Below the pieces are notes generated by a model, which was given only the letters and a program-made list of their open reading frames with translations, was not told the DNA's origin and searched no databases. A program made the position numbers and the translations under genes. Shown here one piece after another: positions 1 through 11,561 of a stretch of DNA of 64,000 bases. Within the stretch, counting starts at the first letter, position 1. Each line of letters starts with the position of its first letter. The DNA comes from Drosophila persimilis (lineage: Eukaryota > Arthropoda > Insecta > Diptera > Drosophilidae): contig NW_020825322.1 of NCBI RefSeq assembly GCF_003286085.1, forward strand, positions 2,418,001 through 2,482,000. The letters run 5' to 3'.

Positions 1-1429
1 TTTATACGCACTTCGTTCTTAGTTATCGTTTTCCATGCAGTTCACATTTTCCCTTTCGTAATTGTTACAAATATAATGTACGAATACTTGGCTTAATAGG
101 ATTTTGTTTTCTTGGATTTATTCTCGTTTTTCGTTTCTCGTTTAACTGCTATTTAATTGAACGCTTAATTGAATCGTTTGATAATTTATCCAAAAATTTA
201 ATTTATTTTTTTCAGTTTTCAGTTGTTTTCGAGGAAAAAGCTCTCTGCTCAGCTCTCAAGGAAAGAATAGCGTAGATTCGAGTGAATATAAATAAAGATT
301 CAATAAATAAAAAAAAAAACATTTAAAGCATTTTCTGTATTACTCTATATAAATATGTATGTACTTATGTATGCATGTATGTATGTATATGTGTGTATAT
401 TTAAAAAAAAAATTAATTACAGTATTGGCTTAATGTTTTTAAGAACCCAACAAGGAATCATAAGGCAGCATTTCGTGTTCAAAAGTTTCGCTTCACATTC
501 ACTTATCGATTTTACTATTTTTATTTTTTGTTTTTTGTTTTATGTTTTTTTTTGGTATGTAGATCGCTCAAATGTTTTACAAATTGTGTCTAAGCTTTTT
601 AAATGTTACTTTTAAAATTGTTTGCATATATGTATGTATGTATATTTTTCTTTATAAGTAGGCTTAATCCGCTATGCTGACATAAAAAAAACAAGCAAAC
701 AAAAAAATATGTTCTCGCTAATCTTAGTTACTAACTTTATTTAAGCGTTGACATACACATCTATATATATGCTCTATATTCGATATACATATATATTTCG
801 TTTGATTTTTCTTTTGTTTTCTTTTTTTTTTATACATAATTGATTTAATATTAAATTTCATTTACTTTCTTATGGGCTAGACAAAAAAATTTCTAAGTTT
901 TCACATTGATGCTGGCGCTGCGTATCCGATACCCGGTCAAGTCTGGAGTATCCTTTACATAATATATTTAGGGGGGCGTGGCGGGGTGGGGCAATGAACT
1001 GGGTAGCAGCATTGGGCATCACTCGCGTATGAGAATGCGAAAAGATGTATCCCCAAGGGCAGTGGCACTTCCACCTTCAGTACTTGGCTTGCCCTCTCCT
1101 TCATTCCAATTGAAAGGTATGTGCCATGGAATTCCAGTAGGTCTCATTTCCGCTCAATCTTCTCTGGTATATGTACATGCTTATTTGTTTAGACACTCAG
1201 AGAAAAAAAGCTGCCTTCATTTAGAAAGTTTCCCCGCCAAAAATCCATGGACTTTCGAGTTTAGTTTATAAATACATGTGTTTCATATTTTTTATACAAT
1301 TTCTTCTATTTTGTTCCCTCCCAAAATGATACTGACTTTCTAAGGGGCATTGTAGGGCATTTTTTCTCAGTGTTCATACTGTGGATATATATGGATATGG
1401 ATATGGTAACATTGGATGTTTCAACGATA

Positions 1430-1464
1430 TGTGTGTGTGTGTGTGTGGGTGTGTCTGTGTGTGT
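1430..1464. repeat. (TG)n microsatellite
   Basis: A near-pure run of TG dinucleotides with two interruptions, in AT-rich DNA downstream of kirre. Confidence 0.95.
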
Positions 1465-2230
1465 TTTATTTTGGCTAAGCTTGACCGGGTCAAAGGTCAA
1501 ATTCAGCTATTCTCCTTCCTCCTTTGCTTAACACTTTTTCTCTTCGTTTTTTGTTTTCTTGTTTAATTTACTCTTGTTTTTTTTAAGTCTAAAAATTTGA
1601 TAAATTTTGGCTTAGAAATTGTTTTTTTTTTTTGTTTCTGTTTCTGTTTTACATATCTTTATCCTTTTTTTTTACTTGGAACTAACTACAGGCATTTAAT
1701 GATTATATTTCTATTTTTAATTTAATTTAAATTTAAATTTTTCTTTTCTTTTCTTCTTTCTTTTTTATTTTTTGCTTTAAAATTGTATAGTTTTCACTTT
1801 GCTCTTAATTTTTGTTTTAACTCGCTGTTTAAAATGAACTTTTGAAGTTTTGTAGTTGGTTTTTTGTTTTTTTGCTGTTCGATACGTTGCGTTTTAATTG
1901 ATAAGGTTCTATGATATGGTAGGGGGCTGGGGGGACAAGGTCCCGCCGCCTTGCCATCGATAATAAATTTGCTTAAAATTTGCACTAATTGATATAATTT
2001 GCCATTCATTTCGAGTTACATTTCTTTTCGTTTCGTTTCGTTTCGTGTTTTTCCAACGAGAGCTTTCCTCTTGCCATCAAATAATTAACGCTATAAATCA
2101 CAATACGGTTTTGTTTTCTTTTCTTTCTTGTATATAGTATAGATATATATATGTATATATAGTGGAAAAAAAAAAATTACACACTCGCTTAGGTTTCTAG
2201 AGTTTTTTCCGCTATAGACACATTTTAAAA

Positions 2231-2264
2231 TACGATTACGATTACGATTACGATTACGATTACG
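2231..2264. repeat. (TACGAT)n microsatellite in putative kirre 3'UTR
   Basis: Five and two-thirds perfect copies of the 6-bp unit TACGAT lie about 150 nt after the kirre stop codon, in the likely 3'UTR. Confidence 0.95.
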
Positions 2265-2411
2265 CTAATGGCTCTCTAATGCGATATATGTATGTGTAGT
2301 GGGGTGGTGTGTTGTGTGTGTGTCTAAGTATGGATGTATATATGTATATGTGTGTATGTGTGTATGTAAATCGGTAGAGAGACTGACTCTTCCTGCTCGT
2401 TGGCCACCTCC

Positions 2412-5400
2412 TTAGACGTGGGTGGCCAATGGGCCCTTCTGGGTGTGACCCTTGCCATTGTTGGACAGTATGAACTGTCCGGATGGACTCTGGGCACACT
2501 GGGCACCAGCGACGCCCGACTGGGCCAACGGTGTGGCGGCCAGCGTATTGCTGCTAGCCGTTAAATTCGAGCTGCTGCCGCTCACACTGCCCCCGGCCCC
2601 GCCGGCAATGCCGCTGTTGAGGCTCGCCGCCGCTGACCCTCCGCCGGACATCAGCTGTCCGCCGGCGGTGGCGGGACTAGTGTGCAGGGTGGCGCCTGCC
2701 AGGGAGGCCCCGTGGCCATGGCCGTAGTGCTTGAGACCCCCGTTCGAGTGGTGGTGTCGGGCAGCATGGTATGGCGGTGGGGCTGGCGTGGCCGCTGGAT
2801 TGGCGGTGCTTGGCGGTGGCAGAGGGGGCAGGATCGAGGAGTTGGTGCGTAGATAGGGGTTGCCGTAGATGGCGCTGAAGCGACTGTCGATGCCGTTCTG
2901 TAGAAGCGGTTGTCCTGCAAAATACGGTACGGCACGGTAAAATTACTCGAATCAAAGGAAGATTTGTGTCTTCGACTATGCATACCCATGAATCCATTGG
3001 CCTGCTGTGACTGCTGTTGATCGTGACGTTGATTGCGCGGTAGGCTGGCACCCCCACCGCCCCCACCGACGAGCGCAGCGGCTGCCACGGATCCCACACC
3101 ACCGACGGGGGCAGCCGAGTGCGGCAGTGTGGCGGAGTTCTTGCCACCGGCGGAGTTCTTGGCCGATTTGCCGCCGGCTGCTTCGGCGGGTGGACTGTAG
3201 TCGAGGGCGTATTCAAAGTAGTGGGCGTATCCGTTGGCGGAGGTCTCCTTGTAGGCGTTTTCCTGGTGGTTCTTCAGATTCTTGATGTGGCACTGGCGAT
3301 TGTAGCGGTCGGTGAAGTCCCCGGAGAAGCGCTCATCGAACTTGACGGGGCCGGCCAGGGGCACGCCCAGGGTGGCGCCCTTCATCTGGACATCGGGCAT
3401 CGGCGACTGGTTGAGGGTGATGGCCAGGCCCTCGCTGCCCGCCTCGGAGTACTCCACGTCGTAGGCCTTGGATCGGAGCTCGCTTTTCAGTTCGTTCAGC
3501 TTGTCGCCGCCGCGCGATGCCTCCGGTATGACGTCCGCCGGCATGGGCTTCTTGCGGTTGCGCCGCTTCCTGTACACGACCACAATCATCACGATCATCA
3601 GGACGATGGCCACGGAGAACATCGAGCCCATCACCACCAGCAGCACGGGTATATTGCCCGGCTCCCGGACCACGGTGATCAGCAGGGAGTCGCTGCCATA
3701 CGAGTTCATCACGGTACAGTTGTACTTGCCAAAGTGGGTCGCCCGGCTCTCGCGGATGATCAGGGCCGCCCGCACGCCCTCGGGCAGGTGCTGCTCCTCG
3801 AAAATGTATATGTCCGGATCGGCGCTGCTCATGTTGATCACCTTGTTCTCGAAGGACCACAGGATCTGCTCGGCCTTGGGTATGCTGAAGGCCAGGCACT
3901 CGATCTTCACCTTGTTGCCCACCGCCCCGAACTGCACCTTGTGCGAGGTGATGATTGGGGCCCGCTTCACATGCACCAGTGCCTCGGCGCCGATCTCCGG
4001 GAATCCGGTGACCTCCGCCCTGCAGATATAGCGTCCTGCCGTCTCGCTGCTCACCTTGATCTTCAGCTCCGTGCCACGGCCCACGATCTGAAAGGGAAAA
4101 GGGGAGAGCGTGAGTGTTGTTCCCCCGAGAGTAGCGTTTGTTGTCCCTACCTGGGCGGAGTTCTCGTTAACCCACTCGATTTCCGGTGTAGGATTGCCGG
4201 CCACCTCGCAGCGCATGCTCACGGTGGCCCCCAGGTCGGCCTCAACGGTCTGCGGACGCTTGCGGAACACGGGTCCAACTGCGACAAAGAATCAAAGGAG
4301 GTTACGTTGCTGGTCAGTACTTGGATACTTACAGCTTATGTCCAGGGTCTCGCTCTCCTCGCTCTTGCCCACGGCATTGACCACCTCGCATTTGACAATC
4401 GAATCGTGGTACGAACGGGTGACATTGTGAATGATCTGTTGGAGATTGGGGTATTTGGGGTGTCAGATAAGAGGAAGAGAGGTATGTAGTGGCGGCAGCA
4501 CTTACCATTTTGGTGGTGAAATCTCCCGTCATGAGCTCGTCGTTGATGAACCATCTGTAGGTAACCTCCGGGGGATTGGCATCCGCCTGGCAGCTGAGCA
4601 CGACCTCGGCGCCCTCCGGTATCTTGCCGCCAGCCAGGGCCCCCTCCACGACGGACACAGACACCTTGGGGGCGTACTTGACCTCGAGCAGGAGCTTGGC
4701 GGAGCGATAGGTGCGATCGGCGGTGTTCTGGGCCTGGCAGGTGAAGGTCGTGTTGTGGTGCTCCTTCTTTGGCGCCAACTTGAGGATGGACTTGGCGGTG
4801 ATGCGGCGCGAGTCGGAGAGCGGCTCCTTCACGTACTCGATGCCCTTGGTGAGGACATTGCCGAGGCCGTCGATCCAGGTGATCTCTGCGGCTGGCTTGC
4901 CGCCCACCGACACGCATTCGAGCTCGATCTCGCGATCCTCAGTGGTTACCATGTAGTCGCCCTGCAGGATCTTCGGGGCCTCCGGCGGCACCAGAACCGT
5001 GAGCTTTGCAAACCTTGAACGGATACCCTGTTCCCCCTGCGGACCGGGTCCCACCTGGCACTGGTACTTGGCATCGTCGTCGAGCATCAGCGGATAGATG
5101 TCCAGCGAAAAGTCGCCCTCCTCGTCGCTCCCAACCATCGAGTAACGCTCGAAGCCGCTCAGATTGCGATGCTGGCCCAGGCCGAAATCATCCTTGGTCC
5201 ACTGGAGGGCCCCAACTTTCTCCATCACGCGGCAGGGCAGCGTCACTCGGGATCCCACAACGGCTGTCTGATCCTGCGGCTCCATGGCGAACTGCTGGCC
5301 CCCGTTTTCGCCGCTCCGGGGCTTGTTGTCGTCGTTGGACGAGGCCGACGCTGAGGCCGTCGATTCGCCATGATGGGCGTTGTTTTGGTTGTTCTTGTTC

Positions 5401-5507
5401 TTGTTCTTCGACTTGGCCAGCACGGAGACGGGCAGGAGGGCCACTTCGAGCAGCAGTACGGCCAGGGGAAGCACCCGTAAAAGCTGACTTCTGCGCATTT
5501 TCTTCAT
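2412..5507 (-). CDS. kirre: Kirre/Dumbfounded, Ig-superfamily adhesion receptor, five coding exons
   Basis: Coding exons on the minus strand are 5507-4506, 4435-4333, 4278-4151, 4087-2986 and 2914-2412 (945 aa). All junctions are GT-AG and the reading frame is preserved throughout. Seen: signal peptide (about residues 1-31), a K/N/S-rich linker (32-70), then five Ig domains with cysteine pairs C92-C150, C198-C257, C306-C350, C392-C433 and C475-C535. A membrane segment spans about 558-582, followed by basic YRKRRNRKK. The cytoplasmic tail has PADVI (594-598), a PPPY motif (824-827) and a C-terminal THV that fits a class I PDZ ligand. The sequence follows D. melanogaster Kirre much more closely than its paralogue Roughest: QFAMEPQDQTAVVGSRVTLP begins Ig1 and the tail differs from Rst. 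Known: Kirre marks muscle founder cells, binds Sns/Hbs and drives myoblast fusion, and also acts in eye and axon patterning. The start has a good context (GCGAAAATG). The length is close to the melanogaster protein (about 960 aa). The gene appears intact. Confidence 0.97.
4088..4150 (-). other. kirre: 63-nt kirre intron, stop-free and a multiple of three
   Basis: This intron starts GTAGGG and ends CCCTTTCAG on the minus strand and separates the two halves of Ig4. Its length is 21 codons and it has no in-frame stop, so a retained form would read through with a Thr/Leu-rich insertion containing an N-A-T glycosylation sequon. Splicing is preferred because the joined product (NSAQ-IVGRG) gives a normal Ig strand layout. 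The other coding introns are 71 nt (2915-2985), 54 nt (4279-4332) and 70 nt (4436-4505). Confidence 0.85.
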
Positions 5508-5535
5508 TTTCGCCGCCGCAGAAGTGTTAGTACGG
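5508..5535 (-). other. kirre: kirre 5'UTR part of first coding exon, with splice acceptor
   Basis: On the minus strand a pyrimidine tract ending CTCTCTCTTGCAG is followed directly by 28 nt and then the kirre ATG. This is a strong acceptor (AG at 5537-5536), so the mRNA begins in one or more non-coding exons at higher coordinates. It is the main reason for reading much of the remaining window as kirre's 5' intron. The first exon itself is not proven in this window. Confidence 0.8.
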
Positions 5536-5658
5536 CTGCAAGAGAGAGATTCAATTTATTAAGTTACACTTTAACAGTAGAATTATTATTTTCATATTTA
5601 TATATCCAGATTTAAATTTCTTAAAAACGTGATCTTGACATATTCTACATATGAATAT

Positions 5659-5742
5659 GGCGCCACCTTGTGTTGCTTGAAGACCAGCATACTGACGCCA
5701 CCTGGCGGAGATACAGCCTAACATAACTGCCAGGTGGCGCTA
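5659..5742. promoter_or_regulatory. Cluster of three CTCF-like AGGTGGCG motifs
   Basis: Within about 85 bp, 125-205 bp upstream of the kirre first coding exon, the core AGGTGGCG occurs three times. Two copies are on the minus strand (plus strand GGCGCCACCTT at 5659-5669 and ACGCCACCTGGCG at 5695-5707). One is on the plus strand (CCAGGTGGCGC at 5730-5740). The core resembles the conserved right half of the CTCF site (AGRKGGCRS). The cores also contain CAGGTG/CACCTG E-boxes, so a bHLH or Snail-type reading is possible. Binding is inferred, not shown. Confidence 0.4.
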
Positions 5743-8700
5743 GCAAGGAGTCATCGACATGTCAAGTAGATGGCAGGGCTGCTAGTCGTTCAGTCTCTCT
5801 CTCTGGGGCGGACAGGATGTTGGACAGGCATGGGGTAAATAAATAAATAGATTGGATCTGCTTCTGCTCCAAGGGAGCACATTTATACCCCTTTATTTTT
5901 CCTTTGTATTAAATTTAATTCCGCGTATTCCTTTAGTTGAATTACAGCACGGCTCTCGCCCCCTCGGTGCAATTCGAATTAAATCAACAGCGAAAACAAA
6001 CTCCATAAAAAATAATTATTGGACAAACAAAACGGTGGAAAAGGTGCAGCCACCATTCACCTCCACCTCCACCTCACTCTCTGGGTTGCTCCTCGCATGG
6101 CAACGAATGCAATCAAATTTGTTTTTGTGGGTCAAGTTTAAACCAAATGAATAAGAAGAGAGTAGAGTGCATGTACATATGTGCAGGGCGCGAGGCAAAC
6201 AGAACTGAATACGAATGATATATTTTGAATATATTACGACTTTCGGGATACCCATAACCGCTGTTAATTTGTTCGATTGCTATCATTTTCGGTATATATA
6301 TACGATAGGTATAGGAATATACCTTGTTTTGTCTTTAGTTTATGAAATGTCACCTCTTGAATTCGATTTTGGGACGGTTTCTCGACTTCGGGCTAACATT
6401 TCTGATTGATTTTCAAGGGCTCAGGCGAGAGTTAAAGGTGAAAAAGTAGAAAACCAGTCTCATATCTTTTCTGCTTCTCGGCAGCCACCTATCTTTGGGT
6501 TTTTCTTTTTAAATTGTTGTTTTCCTGCGAATCAGTTTCCAGAAAATAAACAAAGCATCAAATCAACCCTGTGTTTTGCGCTCAACAGCACATTTGGGCG
6601 CTGAACAGCACCTTGCTATTGCTTTTCGTTCGAATGGTTCGAAAGCCGAATGGTTTTTTCGGAACAACAACTAACTGGAACCTTAATTCGAAGCCAAGAA
6701 ACCTAAGAACAAAATTTGAGTGCATTTCTATCTAGTTTTTTAGGCCTACGATTTTGTTTGTTATTTGGGAACAACTATTTCGGAATCTATGGACATTAGT
6801 TTGTTCTACTTTGATGCATTGTTGGCTGCGTGTGTACATCCTTAATCCACTGCAGGATCAGATACGAGTGTGGAACCCCTTGATCGGTGTGGTTCCAGGA
6901 TCCAGGACATATCAACTCGATTAGTTTTCCCTATTCCAATGGGCCTAGAGTCGTCGATATACCCGGTGGGTGCCACGAGTAACCCGTAAGCCACGCGTAC
7001 AAAAACATGAAAGCTTAAAATCACTGCTGCTGTGTGGACACAGAGAGACAGAGACAGGGACAGAGACAGAGACAGGGACAGAGAGAGGGCAACAGCAGGG
7101 GGTGCGTGGGTTGTCAGTTGTCTGGATTTGGTGGCATCAACTGCAGCAGCAGGCAGGCAGCAGCAGGGACGGACGTCAGCTGCAACTGCTGCCATAACGG
7201 TAACGGCAGAGTGTGCAACTGTAAATGTAAGTCTGTGGTCGCTTGCCGTGAAATTGAAACATATTCGCGCGCAGCTTTGCACGCGTATCTGCTTCAGTGT
7301 TTCCTTTTTCATTTTCCTTTTACTTTTCGTATTTTCCGCTGCTTTGTCCCCACCCTAACCCCCAGACCCCCACCCCCACCCCCACCTCCCACCTCTCTTT
7401 GAATGCATTCCACACACACACACACAGAAACACAAACACAAACACAAACATATGTTCCTTTTGGCGCTCTTCTTTGAGCCCCTTGTCCGTGCCAGGTTTG
7501 GCCTTGGCATTTGCGGCTTTTGTTTGCTTTTTGTCTTTTATTTATTCGGTTTTGCTTTTTGCGTTCACAGCTTTTTTTTACGCCGCTGACCTAAGGACCT
7601 TAAAGCTGCCTTAGACATAGCAGGACACTCCATCTCCACAGGGAGAGAGAGAGAGACAGAGAGAGATAGAGTTTGATTTTCAATCGATATAATTTATACC
7701 CGTTCTTTTAATGGCCAGTCGTGGCCCGTCCATTCCCCTGGCGTTGGATTTAATAAATTAAGCACCAAATAGCTGGTAAAATGCATTTAGCACCTTGCAA
7801 CCACGCAAACCCCCTCCCCACCCTCTTTCTGGTCTTATCGCGGTGCTGGTACACGTGATCCATTGCCCTAACAAACAAAAACAATAAAAAAAATGGCAGC
7901 CCAACGCCCCACCAATACAGCCGCCCGAGGCATTAACTGCGTCGACATCTACCCCGAAAAGGTAATGCTAACGATTTCATCAAATTGGCGCCCCATGGAA
8001 GGCCAAAGAAAGCAGTCCAAAAAAAAAAGAGAGCACACGGAACGAAACGCGCCAAAAGACAGCAGCTGACCCGGGTATTTATATCCGTATATATCCCACC
8101 ATATACCCATATCCTCATATCGCGTATCGCTGTGGCTATCCTTTTCACTCCGCTGCAATCGTAACGCCGTACGGCTCCGGCTATGGTGTTTGTTTTTTTT
8201 TTTGGTGGCTCCGTTTCTTGCTGGATACCCCGTGTGCAGAGGAAGGGCATTCCCACTGGGTGCAGACGTTGTTCTTTATTTCATTTATATATACATATAT
8301 CTCTCCGTTAAGAGGATACAAACTATCGGCAACAATTAATGCGATTAACATGGAAGAATCGATGCTTAAATGGGAAGGGAATCCCTTTCGCTCCTGGCCT
8401 TCTGTTAAGATTCCCCCCCTCCCAAACATCATGGGATTATGGGCAGTGTATTGCTTTATGTTCCCCATCAAATCCGATTATTATCCAATATCCAATATCC
8501 AGGCAATATGTTTATTACGAGATCTGGTCTGCGAGCGTATTTGAATCGTCGACCCTTTCGAAATGGCAGGTCCTTTTCTTGTTTTCTTTCTGGTTTTCTG
8601 TTCAGTTCTCTGTTGCTTGTTTACCAGCGCCATGATTTACGGCATTTGCACTTTGACTGTGACTGTGTTCTCCTCTGTCCGTGTCCGTGTCGGTGTTCGA

Positions 8701-10689
8701 GTCCGTGTACGGGTACGGGTACGGTTCCGTCTGTCCGTTGGTCTGCTTGTGGAGTCCGGCTCTGGCTCAGAAGTGCCAGCATATAGAGCCGGAAATGCCC
8801 GGCGTGCGTATGTGCCAGGTGATATAGAGGGGCGGGCAGGGCTGAGCAGGACAGGGCTGGGAAAACTTTGGATAGTGCTCGGATACGGATACTGAGCCGG
8901 TGCTGGTGCCGGTGCCGGTGCCGGAGTCCCTGTTCTTTTCGCTGCCAGCAATATGCTTGCCTAAATTATTAAAATTTATAATAAAATTTTTATGACCATA
9001 AAAGGCCAGCGCCAGAAAGCCTCTTGCCAAGGCACTCTTGGCCCCCTGCTTGGCTTGGTCCTGTCCGGGCCTGTCCTGTCCCGTCCTGGTGCCTTGGCGT
9101 TGTGTCCACCGGTCCTTGGGCCGAAAGTTGTACAGGAAATGACTGGACATGATTTTTCGTGCACACATAACTTTTGTTTTTAGTTGCGGTAGATTTTCGT
9201 TGGATAGTAAAAACCACTTCCCCGATAGTCTCCTGCCCCCAGCCCCCGCCGCACACCCGGGGACTTCCCTTTGCGTTTATGTTGCGTGCCTGGGGCCTGG
9301 AGACTGAGGAAGATTGAAGAAGGTGGCTTCTAGGGCTTGGCTTGGGTCTCCGTAAAGTTGTCCTTTATGCAGTACTTGCAGGCGAGAGACATTAAAATTA
9401 CTTAAGGTCTTCTCTCAGTCTCTGTCACATGACTTTTGTGCTTTAAGATGGAGAGTCCCTACAGTCGGGGAGATTTTCCAAAACTTCCATAGATATGAAG
9501 AAGAAATCTGATAGAATCAGATCTATCTACACTTTAAATTGTGTTTCTTACACACTCTTCGTAGTGCAGTGCGGTGGAGAGGAGCGAAATATAACGGCCA
9601 GTGTTGGTGTGAGAAGAGGGAGAGAGAGACATAGATGGAAACGAATCAAATTGGTCATTAGGGCTAGAGATGATAGGCGGAGTCCAAGAATTTTAGAACA
9701 TAACTCGAGGCCTTGGTTCCGCTCTTTCTGTCTAACTTTTGTCCCACCTTTCGGGCCAAATTCGAGCAAATCTACTACCAGATCTACTAGTACTTTAGTT
9801 CTTTAGCATAGAACATTCAGAATTACTTGTAATAAAGGGTCTCTGCTCCGAATGCGTCTGTTTGTTTATAGAGAATTTGTTCAGCGAATGCGACCGAATC
9901 TTTGCTCGTGGATTCGGTGTCAAGGCCTCGTCCTCAATGCTTTCTTTGCTCGATAATTGGAAATCGATTAACAATTGTTGTGTAGATAGTTTTCAAGATT
10001 TTTCCGCCAAACACCGTACACCGTAAACCGGAGATGGCAGCACAACAGCAAAACACATGGCCCGAAAACGCTAATGACACACAAAATGGCGGAGTGGGAG
10101 GGTGAAAGTTATGAGGAAGTAGCTGGAGGGGAGGAGCAATATGCTAATTAGAATACCTCACGAACGAGGGGAATATTTTCGCTGGAAATATCTTACATTT
10201 GCCGGCAAAAGGGAGTAAACAAAGGTGCTGCCGGTTGCTGCTGGCTCCAGCGTCGGAAAACCCTTCCTTTTTCAGCGGAAAACTGCGTCACACACACAGA
10301 ACTATACCATATATCCTTCTCTCTCTCACACACACTCTGCTGTGTGTGCCTTTGTTGGTTGTCATGTGTTCATTATCCTTTTGTTCTTTATTTTTTGATA
10401 GCAACAACAAAGCAAGAAGTTAAGGCCGAAACTTTCGATACACTTGCCGGTGCAGGGTTTCCCTATAGAAGCCATATGATAGGGTTGTCCGATTCGGTAC
10501 AGAAGGGTATATATTGTACGTCATAGGGTATATATTGTATATACGTCATGACGGGCATGGAATTTCGGGGCAAAGGGACAAAAAAGGGACACCTGGAGGA
10601 CATGGCAATCGTAATACCCTCTGAAAAGGGCATTTAAAAGTATCAAGTCAAGTCCCCTCTTGTTGCGCCCGAAATCAACTCAAACAAGA

Positions 10690-10738
10690 ACTGGGAACAG
10701 TTTGGAAAAAAACCGCTCCTGTACAAACTGTTCCCAGT
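10690..10738. repeat. Perfect 15-bp inverted repeat (hairpin)
   Basis: The arm ACTGGGAACAGTTTG (10690-10704) and its exact complement CAAACTGTTCCCAGT (10724-10738) flank a 19-nt loop. The stem is perfect but does not extend outward. That is short for a microRNA precursor, so I do not call an ncRNA. Confidence 0.85.
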
Positions 10739-11237
10739 GCCCCTGAAATCCTAATCAAATTTATGTGCGTTTCCCCCCCGCCTTTTCTTTAGCCATAAAT
10801 TAGTGAGAGAACATTTCACAGCCCGTCAAGGGGCAGGGGGGATGTGAGTTATGTGGGCGTGGCAGGGCCAATAAATTCATCAATTTAACCAAAGAAAAAT
10901 AGCAAGAAAAAAAAAGAGAGGACTAGAGAGAGAGTAGAAGGAGTAGAAAACACATAACAAAACTTTTCGCGACGCCTTAATACTTATACCAGCCACGCCC
11001 ACCAGCCAACAGCTTCCGCCTGGGTGCCTCTGACCCCCCCGCAACCACTCCATCACCACCTCCATGACGCCCACGTCCACGCCCGCGCCCAGGCCACTTC
11101 TGGAGAAACCTTTTAATTGAATATTAATAACAAAATCCTGCATATTAAACAGAAGCACCAGCAACATCACAAGAGCAGCCCGAAGGACGAGAAGAGCCAC
11201 AGAAAGGACTAAAACCTTTTGTTAATATATGCACACA

Positions 11238-11289
11238 TCTGTATCTGTCTCTGTCTCTGTCCCTGTATCTGTATCTGTATCTGTATCTG
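11238..11289. repeat. (CTGTNT)n microsatellite
   Basis: An imperfect run of CTGTAT/CTGTCT/CTGTCC units. Confidence 0.9.
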
Positions 11290-11545
11290 AGAGTGCCCTG
11301 CGTGTATGCCTCTGTGTGTGCGTGTGTTTGTGTGTATTATGGCTAAGAGCACGTCTCCGTCCTGACCAGAGTCCCGTACTCGGGACTGCTGCTGATGATG
11401 TCAAATGTTAATGCAATCAAATTGGAACCTCATTCAATTGGGAGTCGGAGTGGAAGTGGAAGTGGCACTGGCAGTGGGGGAAATGGCCTGAATGAGCTGG
11501 GGATAGAGAAACAGCACTAAATTCAATTATGCATGTGGGCGTTAA

Positions 11546-11561
11546 GGGGGGGGGGGGGGGG
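11546..11561. repeat. G16 homopolymer
   Basis: Sixteen consecutive G residues. Runs like this are prone to length error in assemblies. Confidence 0.9.

Larger units (their letters stand above)
1..2411 (-). other. AT-rich DNA downstream of kirre, probably its 3'UTR and flank
   Basis: No convincing coding sequence occurs here. The minus strand just after the kirre stop (2412) should be its 3'UTR. Minus-strand AATAAA-type signals (TTTATT on the plus strand) occur near 1766 and 739, so the transcript end could lie at either. The region carries T-runs, (TG)n at 1430-1464 and a (TACGAT)n array at 2231-2264. The exact 3' end cannot be set by eye. Confidence 0.55.

Noticed and set aside
2651..4270. 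539-aa minus-strand open frame
   Set aside because: It begins at a GTG and runs through the 63-nt and 71-nt kirre introns; the true protein follows the splice sites instead.
3119..4489. 456-aa plus-strand open frame
   Set aside because: Antisense shadow of the kirre exons; no family resemblance and it crosses splice sites.
7043..7090. GACAGAGACAGG repeat as coding (RDRDRD)
   Set aside because: The translated repeat merely reflects the microsatellite.
10690..10738. Hairpin as a microRNA gene
   Set aside because: The stem is only 15 bp with no lower stem for Drosha processing; left as a structural finding.
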